Assembly: GCA_963699495.1 (NCBI GenBank) | Contig: CAVOUB010000009.1 | Span: 1 to 39,680, forward strand | Direction of reading: 5' to 3' | Source of the DNA: JAIBJN01 sp963699495 | GTDB taxonomy: Bacteria > Actinomycetota > Thermoleophilia > Gaiellales > Gaiellaceae | Length of the DNA stretch: 39,680 nt | Part shown: piece by piece, positions 1 to 8,761 of the stretch | How the letters are laid out: the number at the start of each line of letters is the position of its first letter | Position numbering within the stretch: position 1 is the first letter of the stretch | The notes under the pieces: generated by a model | Seen by the model: the letters and a program-made list of their open reading frames with translations, nothing else | Told to the model about the DNA's origin: nothing | Database searches by the model: none | Position numbers and translations under genes: made by a program

Positions 1-1
1 G

Positions 2-94
2 CTCGGCCCGGCGGTCTCGGTCGCCATGGACGAGCACGGGGTGGATCGGTATGTCGAGACCCTTGGCGAGATCCTCGCCGAGCTGACCTCGTAA
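2..94 (+). CDS. C-terminal fragment, possibly a class III aminotransferase
   Basis: Only the last 30 codons of this gene lie in the window, ending at TAA 92-94. The tail reads DEHGVDRYVETLGEILAELTS. That resembles the terminal helix of glutamate-1-semialdehyde-type (class III) aminotransferases, where a DxDRYVE-like segment leads to the last helix, but the match is too short to prove the family. A 50-base gap with a GGGAGG ribosome-binding site separates it from the following small gene on the same strand, so the two may share a transcript. The function is a guess. Confidence 0.4.
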   Translation, partial: LGPAVSVAMDEHGVDRYVETLGEILAELTS

Positions 95-144
95 CGAGTC
101 GGGTTGCAGTAGCTTTCGGGTCGGAACCCTCAAGGGAGGCAGCC

Positions 145-321
145 ATGAGCACGCTCAACGACGACGACATCCGCACGATCACCGAGGGCGGGCGCCTCGA
201 TCCGCAGGCAGATGCGGACGGGGACGACACCGACACGACCGACGGCGACGCGACCGACACCGACGCCGACGACGCCGACACGGACGCAACCGACTCAGAC
301 GCTGACGACACGGACGCGTAG
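145..321 (+). CDS. 58-aa Asp/Thr-rich small protein, candidate modified-peptide precursor
   Basis: ATG 145 follows a GGGAGG Shine-Dalgarno at a suitable distance. The product starts MSTLNDDDIRTITEGG. After a short middle segment it becomes an almost pure Asp/Thr/Ala tail with repeated TD, DTD and DAD units to the end, and it has no Cys, Lys or hydrophobic segment. A conserved-looking N-terminus followed by a low-complexity tail is the usual layout of a leader-core precursor. The next gene is a JmjC/cupin oxygenase, a class that hydroxylates side chains including Asp, Asn, Arg and His. I infer that the tail could be its substrate. Alternatives are an acidic metal-binding peptide, or the N-terminal extension of the oxygenase detached by an indel, since the oxygenase has no obvious start codon of its own. 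Confidence 0.6.
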   Translation: MSTLNDDDIRTITEGGRLDPQADADGDDTDTTDGDATDTDADDADTDATDSDADDTDA

Positions 322-325
322 AGCT

Positions 326-1503
326 CTGACGAAGGCTGCCGGGGCCGCGCTCGCGCGCTGCCTCGACCCCGTCTCCGACGACACGTTCTTCGCGGAGCAC
401 TGGGAGCAGCAGCCGCTCGTCGTCTCTCGCGACCAGCCCGGCCGGTTCGACGACCTCCTCTCCGAGGGCGACGTCGAGCGGCTGGTCTGCTCCACCGGGA
501 TCCGCTACCCGGCCTTCCGGCTCGTCCGCGAGGGCGGACAGCTCGACGTCGGCTCCTACACCGCCGACGTCCGCTGGCGCCCTTCCTTCACGAAGACCGC
601 CGACGTCGCAGCGCGTCCTGGCCGAGTGGGAGGCCGGCGCCACCATCGTCCTGCAGGCGCTGCACGTCAACTGGCACCCGCTTGCGGTCTTCTGCCGGCT
701 GCTCGAGGAGGCGCTCGGGCATCGGCGTCCAGGCGAACGCCTACTCCACGCCGCGAGGCTCGCAGGGCTTCGCCGTGCATCACGACACGCACGACGTCCT
801 CGTCCTCCAGGTCGCCGGCGAGAAGCGGTGGCTCCTGTACGACCCGCTCCTCGAGCTCCCGCTCAAGCACCAGCGCTACTCGAAGTCGCTCGGCGAGCAG
901 GGCGAGCCGACCGACGACATCGTTCTCCGCGCCGGGGACACGCTCTACCTGCCGCGCGGCTGGCTCCACCAGGCGGAGACGTCGGACACCGACTCGCTCC
1001 ACCTGACCGTCGGGATCAACGCCTACACGTGGCTCGACGCGGCCCGGGCGGCGCTCGCGCCGCTGCGAGGCCGACGCCGACCTCCGACGCGGAGTCGACC
1101 GGGACGGCCCGAGCCGGAGACGAGCTCGCCGAGCGGCTGCGCGCGCAGCTGGCGCCCCGAGGAGGTGGAGCGTCGGCAGCGCCGGCGCTTCCTCGACACG
1201 CGCCGGCCGATCCGCGAGGACGGTCTCTCGCAGCTCCGCGCGCTCGAGCGCCTCGACGTCGACACTCCGGTCGAGCGGCGCAGCACTGTGATCGCCGACC
1301 TCGAACAGGACGGCGACGGCGTCGGGCTCGTCTTCGAGGGCCGGGAGCTCCGCTTCCCGGAGCACGCCCGGGCCGAGGTGGTTGCGTGCTTCGAGGCCGA
1401 TGAGCCCTTCAGCCCGTCGGAGCTCCTCGGCGAGCTCGACGACGCGGGCCGGCTCGTCCTCGTCCGCCGCCTGGTGCGCGAGGGCTTCCTGCGGATCGTC
1501 TAG
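326..1503 (+). CDS. JmjC/cupin-4 family Fe(II)/2-oxoglutarate oxygenase, frameshifted
   Basis: The product belongs to the cupin-4/JmjC family (YcfD, ribosomal oxygenases), which are Fe(II)- and 2-oxoglutarate-dependent protein hydroxylases. The N-terminal segment (LDPVSDDTFFAEHWEQQPLVVSR) is the usual family opening. The metal-binding HxD lies in HHDTHDVLVLQ near 777-815 and the distal His in PRGWLHQAET near 952-985. The C-terminal part with TRRPIREDGLSQL is the helical/winged-helix tail of this family. The coding frame moves at about 612 and 717, and probably again near 1070 and 1155, while similarity continues, so indel errors are more likely than decay. No ATG, GTG or TTG lies next to the conserved start. 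The nearest in-frame ATG (212) would add an odd Thr/Pro/Arg tail overlapping the small gene, so the given start is only the beginning of the homologous region. Confidence 0.8.
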
Positions 1504-1510
1504 ACGAACT

Positions 1511-1654
1511 CGAAGCAGAATGACGCTTCGTCGGCGCGGCGTTCTGGGTGAGTGCGATGCAGGACGCAGGGCGCGCGTAGCCGGAGGCTACGGCCGAGGA
1601 CGCCGCAGCGCGCCGCCAGGGCACCGCGACGGCTCAAGGCTTCATTCTGCTTCG
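1511..1654. repeat. Long palindromic intergenic element, copy 1
   Basis: The outer arms CGAAGCAGAATGA (1511-1523) and TCATTCTGCTTCG (1642-1654) are perfect reverse complements. At the centre is a 7-bp hairpin CGTAGCC-GGA-GGCTACG (1574-1592 region), flanked by GGACGCAGGG on the left and GAGGACG on the right. Between them are partly complementary GC-rich stretches. The same core, in the same order, recurs at 7147-7314, but there the outer arms have a different, also self-complementary sequence. The element sits between the convergent oxygenase and sucrase-like genes, and its right arm overlaps the end of the latter. It could serve as a two-way terminator or be a mobile or structural repeat. Confidence 0.75.
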
Positions 1655-2568
1655 GCTCCAAAGGCGGCGGACCGCGGTGGCGGCGAAGTGCCGTGGCCGG
1701 CTCGGCTCGGCGGCGCCGCAGGTGAGGTAGACCGGCTCGTCGGCGAGCTCAGCCGCGACGTCCACCTCGCGGACACCAGCCACGGTGCGAAAGCGTACGC
1801 GCCAGGCGTCCTCCCCCGCGGGGCGGGAGCCCACGAAAGCGAGGTCGTCGATGCCGAGCGAGCCCCTCGGCCTCGCGAATCGCCTGCTCGGCGGCCTGCA
1901 CCTGGAACGGGTAGGCGGCGCGGCCGCGGTAGCGGCTCCAGGTCGATCCGGCCGGCGGCGTTCGCCGCGAGAAGGCCTGCCGGCGTCGCCCGGCTCGACC
2001 CGGCCGTAGTAGAGCCCCTGCGGGAAGACGACGACGTTGCCGGCGAAGCGGTCGCCGCCGACGTGGGTCGACTGCCAGACCCAGCCCGACTCGGTCTCGC
2101 GCCGCAAGGCGTCGTAGAGCGGCCGGCCGTTCTTGGCGCAGCAGCGGTCGCGCTTGCCGTGCGTGCAGACGACGAGCAGCGGGTGGTCGACCGGGACGCC
2201 GGGCGTCCCTCCGCCGGCCAGGGCGGCGGCGAAGTCGAAGCTCGCGCAGGTCCTCGAGGTGGTCGACCTCGAGCTGGAAGAAGCGCTCCGCGCCGCGGCT
2301 TCGACGTCCCGAACCAGACCTGACGGCGCCCGTGACGACCGGCGCTCGGGCTTCTTCACGAAGAGGAGCCGCGACGGGCGCCAGCGCATGCAGCTGCTCT
2401 CGCAGATGGTGCCTTCAGCTCGTCCGAGAGGAGGCTGCCGCCGAGGACGTCGCGATCCCACATCCCGCGGTACTCGAGCAGGATCCAGTTGTCGATCCGG
2501 CTCGCCGTCGCCGCGAGCGGCTCGGCGTTCGCGCTCGAGACGGCCGCGCAGAAAGCACGGCTGCGCAC
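1634..2568 (-). CDS. Sucrase/ferredoxin-like family protein, frameshifted
   Basis: The family is Suc_Fer-like (thioredoxin-fold, ferredoxin-like). Diagnostic stretches are RIDNWILLEYRGMW near the N-terminus, then LVVCTHGKRDRCCAKNGRPL with its clustered cysteines, then STHVGGDRFAGNVVVFPQG and YYGRV. The cysteine cluster suggests iron-sulfur or redox function, but the physiological role of the family is poorly defined. GTG 2568 is the best start because the segment from MRSRAFCAAV to WDRDVLGG is in that frame. The frame changes near 2420, around 2250 and again around 1950, where similarity continues in another frame, so indels are likely. It follows the carboxylase gene on the same strand by 63 bases, with a palindrome in between. 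Confidence 0.75.
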
Positions 2569-2618
2569 GCTCGCCCTCGGCTGCGACGCTCACCGCCACG
2601 AACCTAGCGTAGCCGATC

Positions 2619-2631
2619 TGTAAGGCCGACC

Positions 2632-2636
<5 letters not shown>
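2619..2636. promoter_or_regulatory. TGTAAGG-N4-CCTTACA palindrome, candidate operator
   Basis: A perfect 7-bp inverted repeat, TGTAAGG and CCTTACA with a CCGA spacer, covers the stop codon of the carboxylase gene and lies about 50 bases upstream of the sucrase/ferredoxin-like start on the minus strand. Read on that strand, its middle (TAAGGTCGGCCTTA) resembles a DtxR/IdeR iron box (TTAGGTTAGCCTAA) at roughly 10 of 14 positions. That would suit an iron-sulfur-type product, but the regulator is inferred only from this resemblance. It could also be a weak terminator hairpin. Confidence 0.45.
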
Positions 2637-4411
<1,775 letters not shown>

Positions 4412-4502
4412 GACCCGCGTATTGTCGCCTGTCGTCTGTGAGGCAGGCGGCGTCGGCCGACCGAGGCCCGTTCGCGAGGGCGCCGACGTATGCTCTCAGA
4501 GG

Positions 4503-5044
4503 GTGACCTTCGCCGACCACCTGACCGTCGCCCGGGCGGCCGCCGTGCCGGTCGTCGTCGTCCTCTTCGCCTGGGACTTCCCCAACCACGACTACTGGGC
4601 AACCGCGGTGTTCGTCGTCGCGATGTCCACCGACTGGGTGGACGGCTGGTGGGCCCGTCGCAACGACCGCACGTCCGACCTCGGCCGCATCCTCGACCCC
4701 GTGGCCGACAAGCTGCTGGTGATGGCGGCGCTGATCATGCTCGTCGGCGAGCGTGCTCCCGGCCTGGATGGTCGCCGCCGTGATCGCCCGCGAGTTCCTC
4801 GTCACCGGCCTCCGGCTCGCCGCCCTCGAGCGCGGCGTCGTCATCGGCGCCCGCGACCTCGGCAAGCTCAAGACCTGGGCGCAGGCGGTCGCGGCCGCCC
4901 TCGGCGGCCTCGCGGCCGGGCGGCGCGTTCGACGACGTCGTCGCCTGGTGGGCCATGCTCGTCGCCCTGATCCTCACCTGGGTCTCGGGCCTCGACTACG
5001 CTCGAAGCGCACCCCGTCTCCTTCGTGGCCAACAGCCTGCGTAG
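4503..5044 (+). CDS. pgsA: CDP-diacylglycerol-glycerol-3-phosphate 3-phosphatidyltransferase, frameshifted
   Basis: This is a membrane CDP-alcohol phosphotransferase. The signature D-G-x2-A-R-x8-G-x3-D-x3-D is present as DGWWARRNDRTSDLGRILDPVAD. The likely reaction joins CDP-diacylglycerol and glycerol-3-phosphate to form phosphatidylglycerol phosphate. GTG 4503 starts VTFADHLTVARAAAVPVVVVLF, the usual first membrane helix. The frame changes near 4755 and 4920, after which REFLVTGLRLAALERGVV and a last hydrophobic helix continue. About 180 residues is normal for PgsA. Related family members such as phosphatidylinositol phosphate synthase cannot be fully excluded, but REFLVTGLR is typical of PgsA. 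It is divergent from the carboxylase gene, with about 90 bases between, and its end overlaps the next gene. Confidence 0.8.
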
Positions 5045-5914
5045 CTTCCGCCGGGAGGACATCCCGGTCGTCCTCGAGCTCTCGCGACGCGCGTTCAGCC
5101 GAGCCGGAGGAACAGGTCGGCAATCCGTTGTGGGCCTCGCGGGACGAGCTCGAGAGCGAGCTCTCCGACTGGGACGAACCGCCGGAGAGGACGCTCCTCG
5201 TCGACGACGAGGACGGGCACGTCGTCGGCTTCGGCGGCGTCGAGGTCGCCGAAGGGCTTCCCTCACGCCGATCTCTTCGGCCCGCTCATCGCTCCCGGAT
5301 ATCGCGGCCAGAAGCTCGGCAGCGAGCTCCTCGACGCCTCGGTGGCGATCGCGGTCGAGCACGGGCGCCGCTCCGTGATCGGCTCCGTCGGCCCCCGCAA
5401 CATCTCGGGACGGATGCTGCTCGAGCACAGAGGCTTCCACACGCGCGGGCCCGCAAAGGCGGTGTTTCGCCTGACCCCCGAGGAGCACCGCGCCGTGGCC
5501 GAAGGGCCGGAGGGCGTCGAGGTGCGCCGCGGAGACGCGGCTGACCTCGGGTCGCGCGTTGGACTCTCTACCACTCGACCTTCCCGGAGGGCGTCTTCCC
5601 GGACGAGACCTGGCAGGAGGGGCTGGCGAAGCGGCTCGGTCTACCTCGCCGAGCGCGAGGGCACACCGCTCGCGTTCGTCAACATCGACCCCAACGACCG
5701 CTGGGCGTACCAGATCGGCGTCGTGGCCGAGGAGCGCTCGCGCGGGGTCGGCAACTTCCTCCTCTCACGGGTTTTGCAGGACTACTGGAGGGAGCACCCG
5801 GGCGAGGTCCTCGGCCTCTCGGTCGAGGCGGACAACCTGCCCGCACTCCGGCTCCTTCGACGCCAGGGCTTCGCACCGTGGCTCGTGCTGCAGTCGTTCG
5901 AGCTCTGGCTGTAG
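5025..5914 (+). CDS. Tandem GNAT-domain acetyltransferase, frameshifted
   Basis: Two consecutive GNAT folds are visible. The first has an acetyl-CoA-binding loop like APGYRGQKLGSELLDASV. The second has VAEERSRGVGNFLLSRVLQDY followed by LSVEADNLPALRLLRRQGF, the typical motif A/B ending. Such double GNAT proteins (mycothiol-synthase-like architecture) acetylate small amines, but the substrate cannot be read from sequence. GTG 5025 lies within the last codons of pgsA (20-base overlap), giving MANSLRSFRREDIPVVLELSRRAF. The frame shifts near 5107, 5258 and 5545-5570 and again before about 5640, with similarity continuing each time. The real product is about 290 residues. Confidence 0.7.
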
Positions 5915-5944
5915 CGCCCGTCTGGCGCGGACGCAGACGACGTG

Positions 5945-5958
5945 CGAACATATGTTCG
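5945..5958. promoter_or_regulatory. LexA/SOS box over the dinB start codon
   Basis: CGAACATATGTTCG is a perfect 14-base palindrome and fits the Gram-positive/actinobacterial LexA box (CGAAC-N4-GTTCG). The ATG of dinB (5952-5954) lies inside it. A repressor bound here would block the start region directly. It also implies that transcription starts at or very near the ATG, or that the true start codon is slightly downstream. Confidence 0.8.
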
Positions 5959-7150
5959 TGGACTCCGACGCCACCGTGCTGCACGCGGACCTGGACGCGT
6001 TCTTCGCCTCGGTCGAGCAGCGCGACGATCCCCGTCTGCGCGGACGGCCGGTGATCGTCGGCGCCGGCGTCGTCCTCGCGGCCAGCTACGAGGCAAAGGC
6101 GTACGGGGTTCGCACTGCGATGAGCGGCGCGCGGGCCCGCCGCCTTTGCCCCCGGGCGATCGTCGTCCCACCGCGCATGTCTGCATACGCCGAGGCCAGC
6201 AAGGCGGTCTTCCGCGTGTTCGAGGACACGACGCCGCTGGTCGAGGGGCTGTCGATCGACGAGGCGTTCCTCGAGACCCGCGGGCTCGAGCGGCTCTCGG
6301 GCAAGCCCGCGGAGATCGCAGCGCGGCTGCGGCGCGACGTCCGCGAGCGCGTCGGCCTGCCTATCACCGTCGGGGTCGCCAGGACGAAGTTCCTCGCCAA
6401 GGTGGCGAGCGGGGTGGCCAAGCCCGACGGGTTGCTCGTCGTCCCGCCCGACGGCGAGCTCGCCTTCCTCCACCCGCTCCCGGTCGAGCGGCTCTGGGGC
6501 GTCGGGCCGGTCACCGCCGGACGACTCCGCCGGCTGGGCATCGAGAGCGTCGGACAGGTCGCGCAGTTTCCCGGAGGCCGCGCTGATCGCCATTCTCGGG
6601 CGCGCGGCCGGGCGGCATCTGCACGCTCTCGCCCACAACCGCGACCCCCGACCCGTCGCAGGCGCGGCGCCGTCGCCGCTCGATCGGATCGCAGCGCGCG
6701 CTCGGCCGCCGCTCGACCTCACCCGAGGCCGTCGATGCCGTCCTCGTCGGGCTCGTCGACCGCGTGACCGGCCGCATGCGAGCCGCCGGACGCGTCGGTC
6801 GGACCGTCGTGCTCCGCCTGCGCTTCGGCGACTTCTCCCGGGCAACCCGATCGCAGACCATGCCTCTGGCGACGGCCGGGTCTCAGATGATCCTCACCGC
6901 GGCGCGAGAGCTGCTCCTGGCGGCCGCCCCGATCATCGAGCACCGGGGGCTCACGCTGGTCGGCATCGCCGTGACCGGTCTCGAGAACGACCGTCAGGCC
7001 CAGCTCGCACTGCCGTTCGACCGTCCCCGCTGGTGCGCTCTCGACGCCGCGGTGGACGAGGTCCGCGGCCGGTTCGGATCCAGAGCCGTCACCCGGGCGG
7101 TGCTGCTCGATCGCGAGCAGGGCCTGTCGATGCCTCTCCTCCCCGACTAG
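5952..7150 (+). CDS. dinB: DNA polymerase IV, Y family, frameshifted
   Basis: This is an error-prone translesion DNA polymerase. Catalytic palm motifs are seen in HADLDAFFASVEQRDDPRLRG and in GLSIDEAFLE. The AASYEAKAYGVRTAM, GVARTKFLAKVASGVAKPDG and RLWGVGPVTAGRLRRLGI segments (thumb helix-hairpin-helix) follow. The little-finger domain continues as GRTVVLRLRFGDFSRATRSQTM and ends near the stop TAG 7148-7150. The frame changes near 6568, 6660 and 6710, with the family pattern kept, so it is likely intact in the organism. About 400 residues is normal. The LexA box on its start codon supports SOS induction. The last codons fall in the outer arm of palindromic element copy 2. Confidence 0.88.
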
Positions 7151-7314
7151 GAGGGATTGGTGGAACGTCGTTCGTCGTCGGGGTGCGATGGTCGTTCCGA
7201 GGCACGGACGCAGGGAGCGCTCGTAGCCAAAGCTACGGGCGCGACTGAGGACACAGCCTCGGGGCGAGCAGCGCGGCCCGGCGGCACAGCGCGCGTTTCG
7301 TCAAACCCTCCTAG
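7147..7314. repeat. Long palindromic intergenic element, copy 2
   Basis: The outer arms CTAGGAGGG (7147-7155) and CCCTCCTAG (7306-7314) are perfect reverse complements and the pairing extends inward with one mismatch (ATTGG against TCAAA). The arms contain the stop codons of the two convergent genes, dinB and the small minus-strand gene. Inside are GGTGCGATG, GGACGCAGGGAGCGC, a CGTAGC-CAAA-GCTACG hairpin near 7222-7237, and GAGGAC. All are shared in order with the element at 1511-1654, with extra bases inserted between blocks. The conserved core with unlike but self-complementary arms argues for a folded RNA or DNA structure. Confidence 0.75.
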
Positions 7315-7475
7315 GAGTCGGGATCGGGATCCAGCTCGGCTGAGACCGACTCGCGGACGCCCTCACGCCACCAGTCGCTTCGCTCCCGGCCGCGCTCTGC
7401 GAGCACGCGGGCGAGGGCGCGCTCGAGCGCCTCGCGCTCCTCCGGGGTCGGCTCCGGCCTCCAGTCGAGCTCCAC
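7311..7475 (-). CDS. 54-aa acidic hypothetical protein
   Basis: GTG 7475 opens a 54-residue protein beginning VELDWRPEPTPEEREALERAL and ending in an Asp/Pro-rich tail. The middle is predicted as one charged amphipathic helix (ALERALARVLAERG), followed by SDWWREGVRES. No family was recognised. The PTPEE-helix pattern faintly recalls acyl-CoA carboxylase epsilon subunits (PTPEELAAL), which would be notable with carboxylase subunits in the window, but the rest does not match. Its stop codon lies in the arm of palindromic element copy 2, opposite dinB. Coding potential is supported by the charged, non-repetitive composition. Confidence 0.55.
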   Translation of the reverse strand: MELDWRPEPTPEEREALERALARVLAERGRERSDWWREGVRESVSAELDPDPDS

Positions 7476-7522
7476 GACAAGACAGCCTAAAGGCCCGAGG
7501 GGCCCGCTCCGATAGAGCGGGG

Positions 7523-8530
7523 ATGAGGCGAGCCGCACTCCTCGCGCTCCTTGCTGCGCTCTCGCTGGCGGCGGCCGCGCCGGCCGGCGCGGCCTCGTGG
7601 GCTCAGCCCCAGATCCGCGTCGTCGTCAAGCAGGGCGTCATGGGCCCGTCCGTCGCGGCCTTCCGCCCGGAGGACCCGCTCACACGAGGCGCCCTCGCCC
7701 AGGCCATGGCCGAGCTCACCGGCGTCCCGCGCACACCGGCCGAGCCGAGCAGGATCGTGCGCATGTGGGAGCTCGAGCGCGCGCTCGTCCGCGCGGCGGG
7801 CTTGCTCGATTCCGCCGAGCACGTCCAGGAGGAGGCGTCCGCGGCCGGCCTGGCACCGCCCGCCCGCTTCGGCGTCGAGGTCGTCGCGCGCATGCTCGGC
7901 CTTCGCTACAACCACCCGGCCGCCGACGACGGGCTCGAGCTGCGCCCGGCCGACAAGGCAACGCGCGCCGAGGCCGCCTACTCGTTCGCCAAGCTCCTCC
8001 AGCTGAGCGACTGGAGCGTGCCCTACGCCGAGACCCGCGTCGCGTCCTTCGACCTGCCGGAGCTGACGACCTGGCAGCGGCGCGTCCTCACTCGCGCCGT
8101 CTTCTTCGTCGGCTTCCCCTACGTCTGGGGCGGCACCTCCGAGCACACGCAGACGCTCTTCGGCGTCACCTCCCGCGGCGGCTTCGACTGCTCGGGCTTT
8201 GCCTGGAGGATCTACCGGCTGGAGACGTACTCGGGCGCGCCGCAGCTCCGGAACACGTTGCGGGCGCGGACGGCTTCCGCGATGGCCGGCGAGGTGCCGA
8301 GCACGGCCCGGATCAGGCGGGCCAGGCTACAGCCGGGCGATCTTGTCTTCTTCTCGGAGCGCGGCACGAAGGCGAGGCCCGCCGAGGTCTCGCACATGGG
8401 CATCTACGTGGGCCGCGGCTGGTTCGTGCACTCGTCGAGCCAGGGGACGACGCTGACCACGCTCACCGGCTGGTACGCGGACCGCTTCGCCTGGGGACGC
8501 AGGCCGCTCCGCGAAGCCGGGCTCGCTTAA
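7523..8530 (+). CDS. Secreted NlpC/P60 peptidoglycan hydrolase with SLH-like repeats
   Basis: The 335-residue product has an N-terminal signal peptide (MRRAALLALLAALSLAAAAPAGAA). Two S-layer-homology-like segments follow, one with FRPEDPLTRGALAQAMAEL and one with RPADKATRAEAAYSFAKLL. The C-terminal half is an NlpC/P60 domain with GGFDCSGF (Cys223), VSHMGIYVG (His291) and FVHSSS (His303). These form the usual Cys-His-polar triad of cell-wall peptide endopeptidases. The SLH-like part may hold it to the wall. The gene is in one frame throughout. It is divergent from the small gene at 7475 with about 47 bases between. Confidence 0.88.
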   Translation: MRRAALLALLAALSLAAAAPAGAASWAQPQIRVVVKQGVMGPSVAAFRPEDPLTRGALAQAMAELTGVPRTPAEPSRIVRMWELERALVRAAGLLDSAEHVQEEASAAGLAPPARFGVEVVARMLGLRYNHPAADDGLELRPADKATRAEAAYSFAKLLQLSDWSVPYAETRVASFDLPELTTWQRRVLTRAVFFVGFPYVWGGTSEHTQTLFGVTSRGGFDCSGFAWRIYRLETYSGAPQLRNTLRARTASAMAGEVPSTARIRRARLQPGDLVFFSERGTKARPAEVSHMGIYVGRGWFVHSSSQGTTLTTLTGWYADRFAWGRRPLREAGLA

Positions 8531-8542
8531 TTTCTCAGCTAG

Positions 8543-8595
8543 TCCTTTCGGGGGATGTGCAGGGTTTTTGCTGAATCCCTCGTACGGGGGATGTG
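8543..8595. promoter_or_regulatory. Tandem GGGGGATGTG motif upstream of micropeptide 1
   Basis: Within the 129-base gap after the NlpC/P60 gene there are two related blocks: TCCTTTCGGGGGATGTG at 8543-8559 and TCCCTCGTACGGGGGATGTG at 8576-8595. The second is imperfectly palindromic (CCCTCGTACGGGG). A related block, TCCCTCGGTCGGGGCTGT, lies at 11017-11034 upstream of the second micropeptide. The sequence between the blocks can pair as GGGAT...ATCCC. An operator or a short RNA structure is possible. No known riboswitch consensus was matched. Confidence 0.4.
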
Positions 8596-8659
8596 TGTTT
8601 CTCCCCTCGCCTGGATACTTCGGGACGTCAGGCGTCCGATTATCAACGGGAGAGATCAG

Positions 8660-8752
8660 ATGCTGCACTGGAAATCGAAGCTGGCGTACCTGCTCGTTGC
8701 GGCCACGGTTCTCGCTGCCTTCCTGGGCGAGGCCGAGGGCTGGCACTGGTAA
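8660..8752 (+). CDS. 30-aa single-span membrane micropeptide
   Basis: ATG 8660 (preceded by GGGAGAGA) encodes a 30-residue peptide that begins MLHWKSKLAY. It crosses the membrane once with LLVAATVLAAFL and ends GEAEGWHW before TAA 8750-8752. The charged aromatic start, one hydrophobic helix and aromatic end suit a small membrane subunit or regulator. It ends 9 bases before the GGDEF-HD-GYP gene. A second peptide of the same plan precedes the other GGDEF-HD-GYP gene (11125-11223). I know no described family for it. A type I toxin-like peptide is an alternative. Confidence 0.65.
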   Translation: MLHWKSKLAYLLVAATVLAAFLGEAEGWHW

Positions 8753-8761
8753 GTCAGGCTC

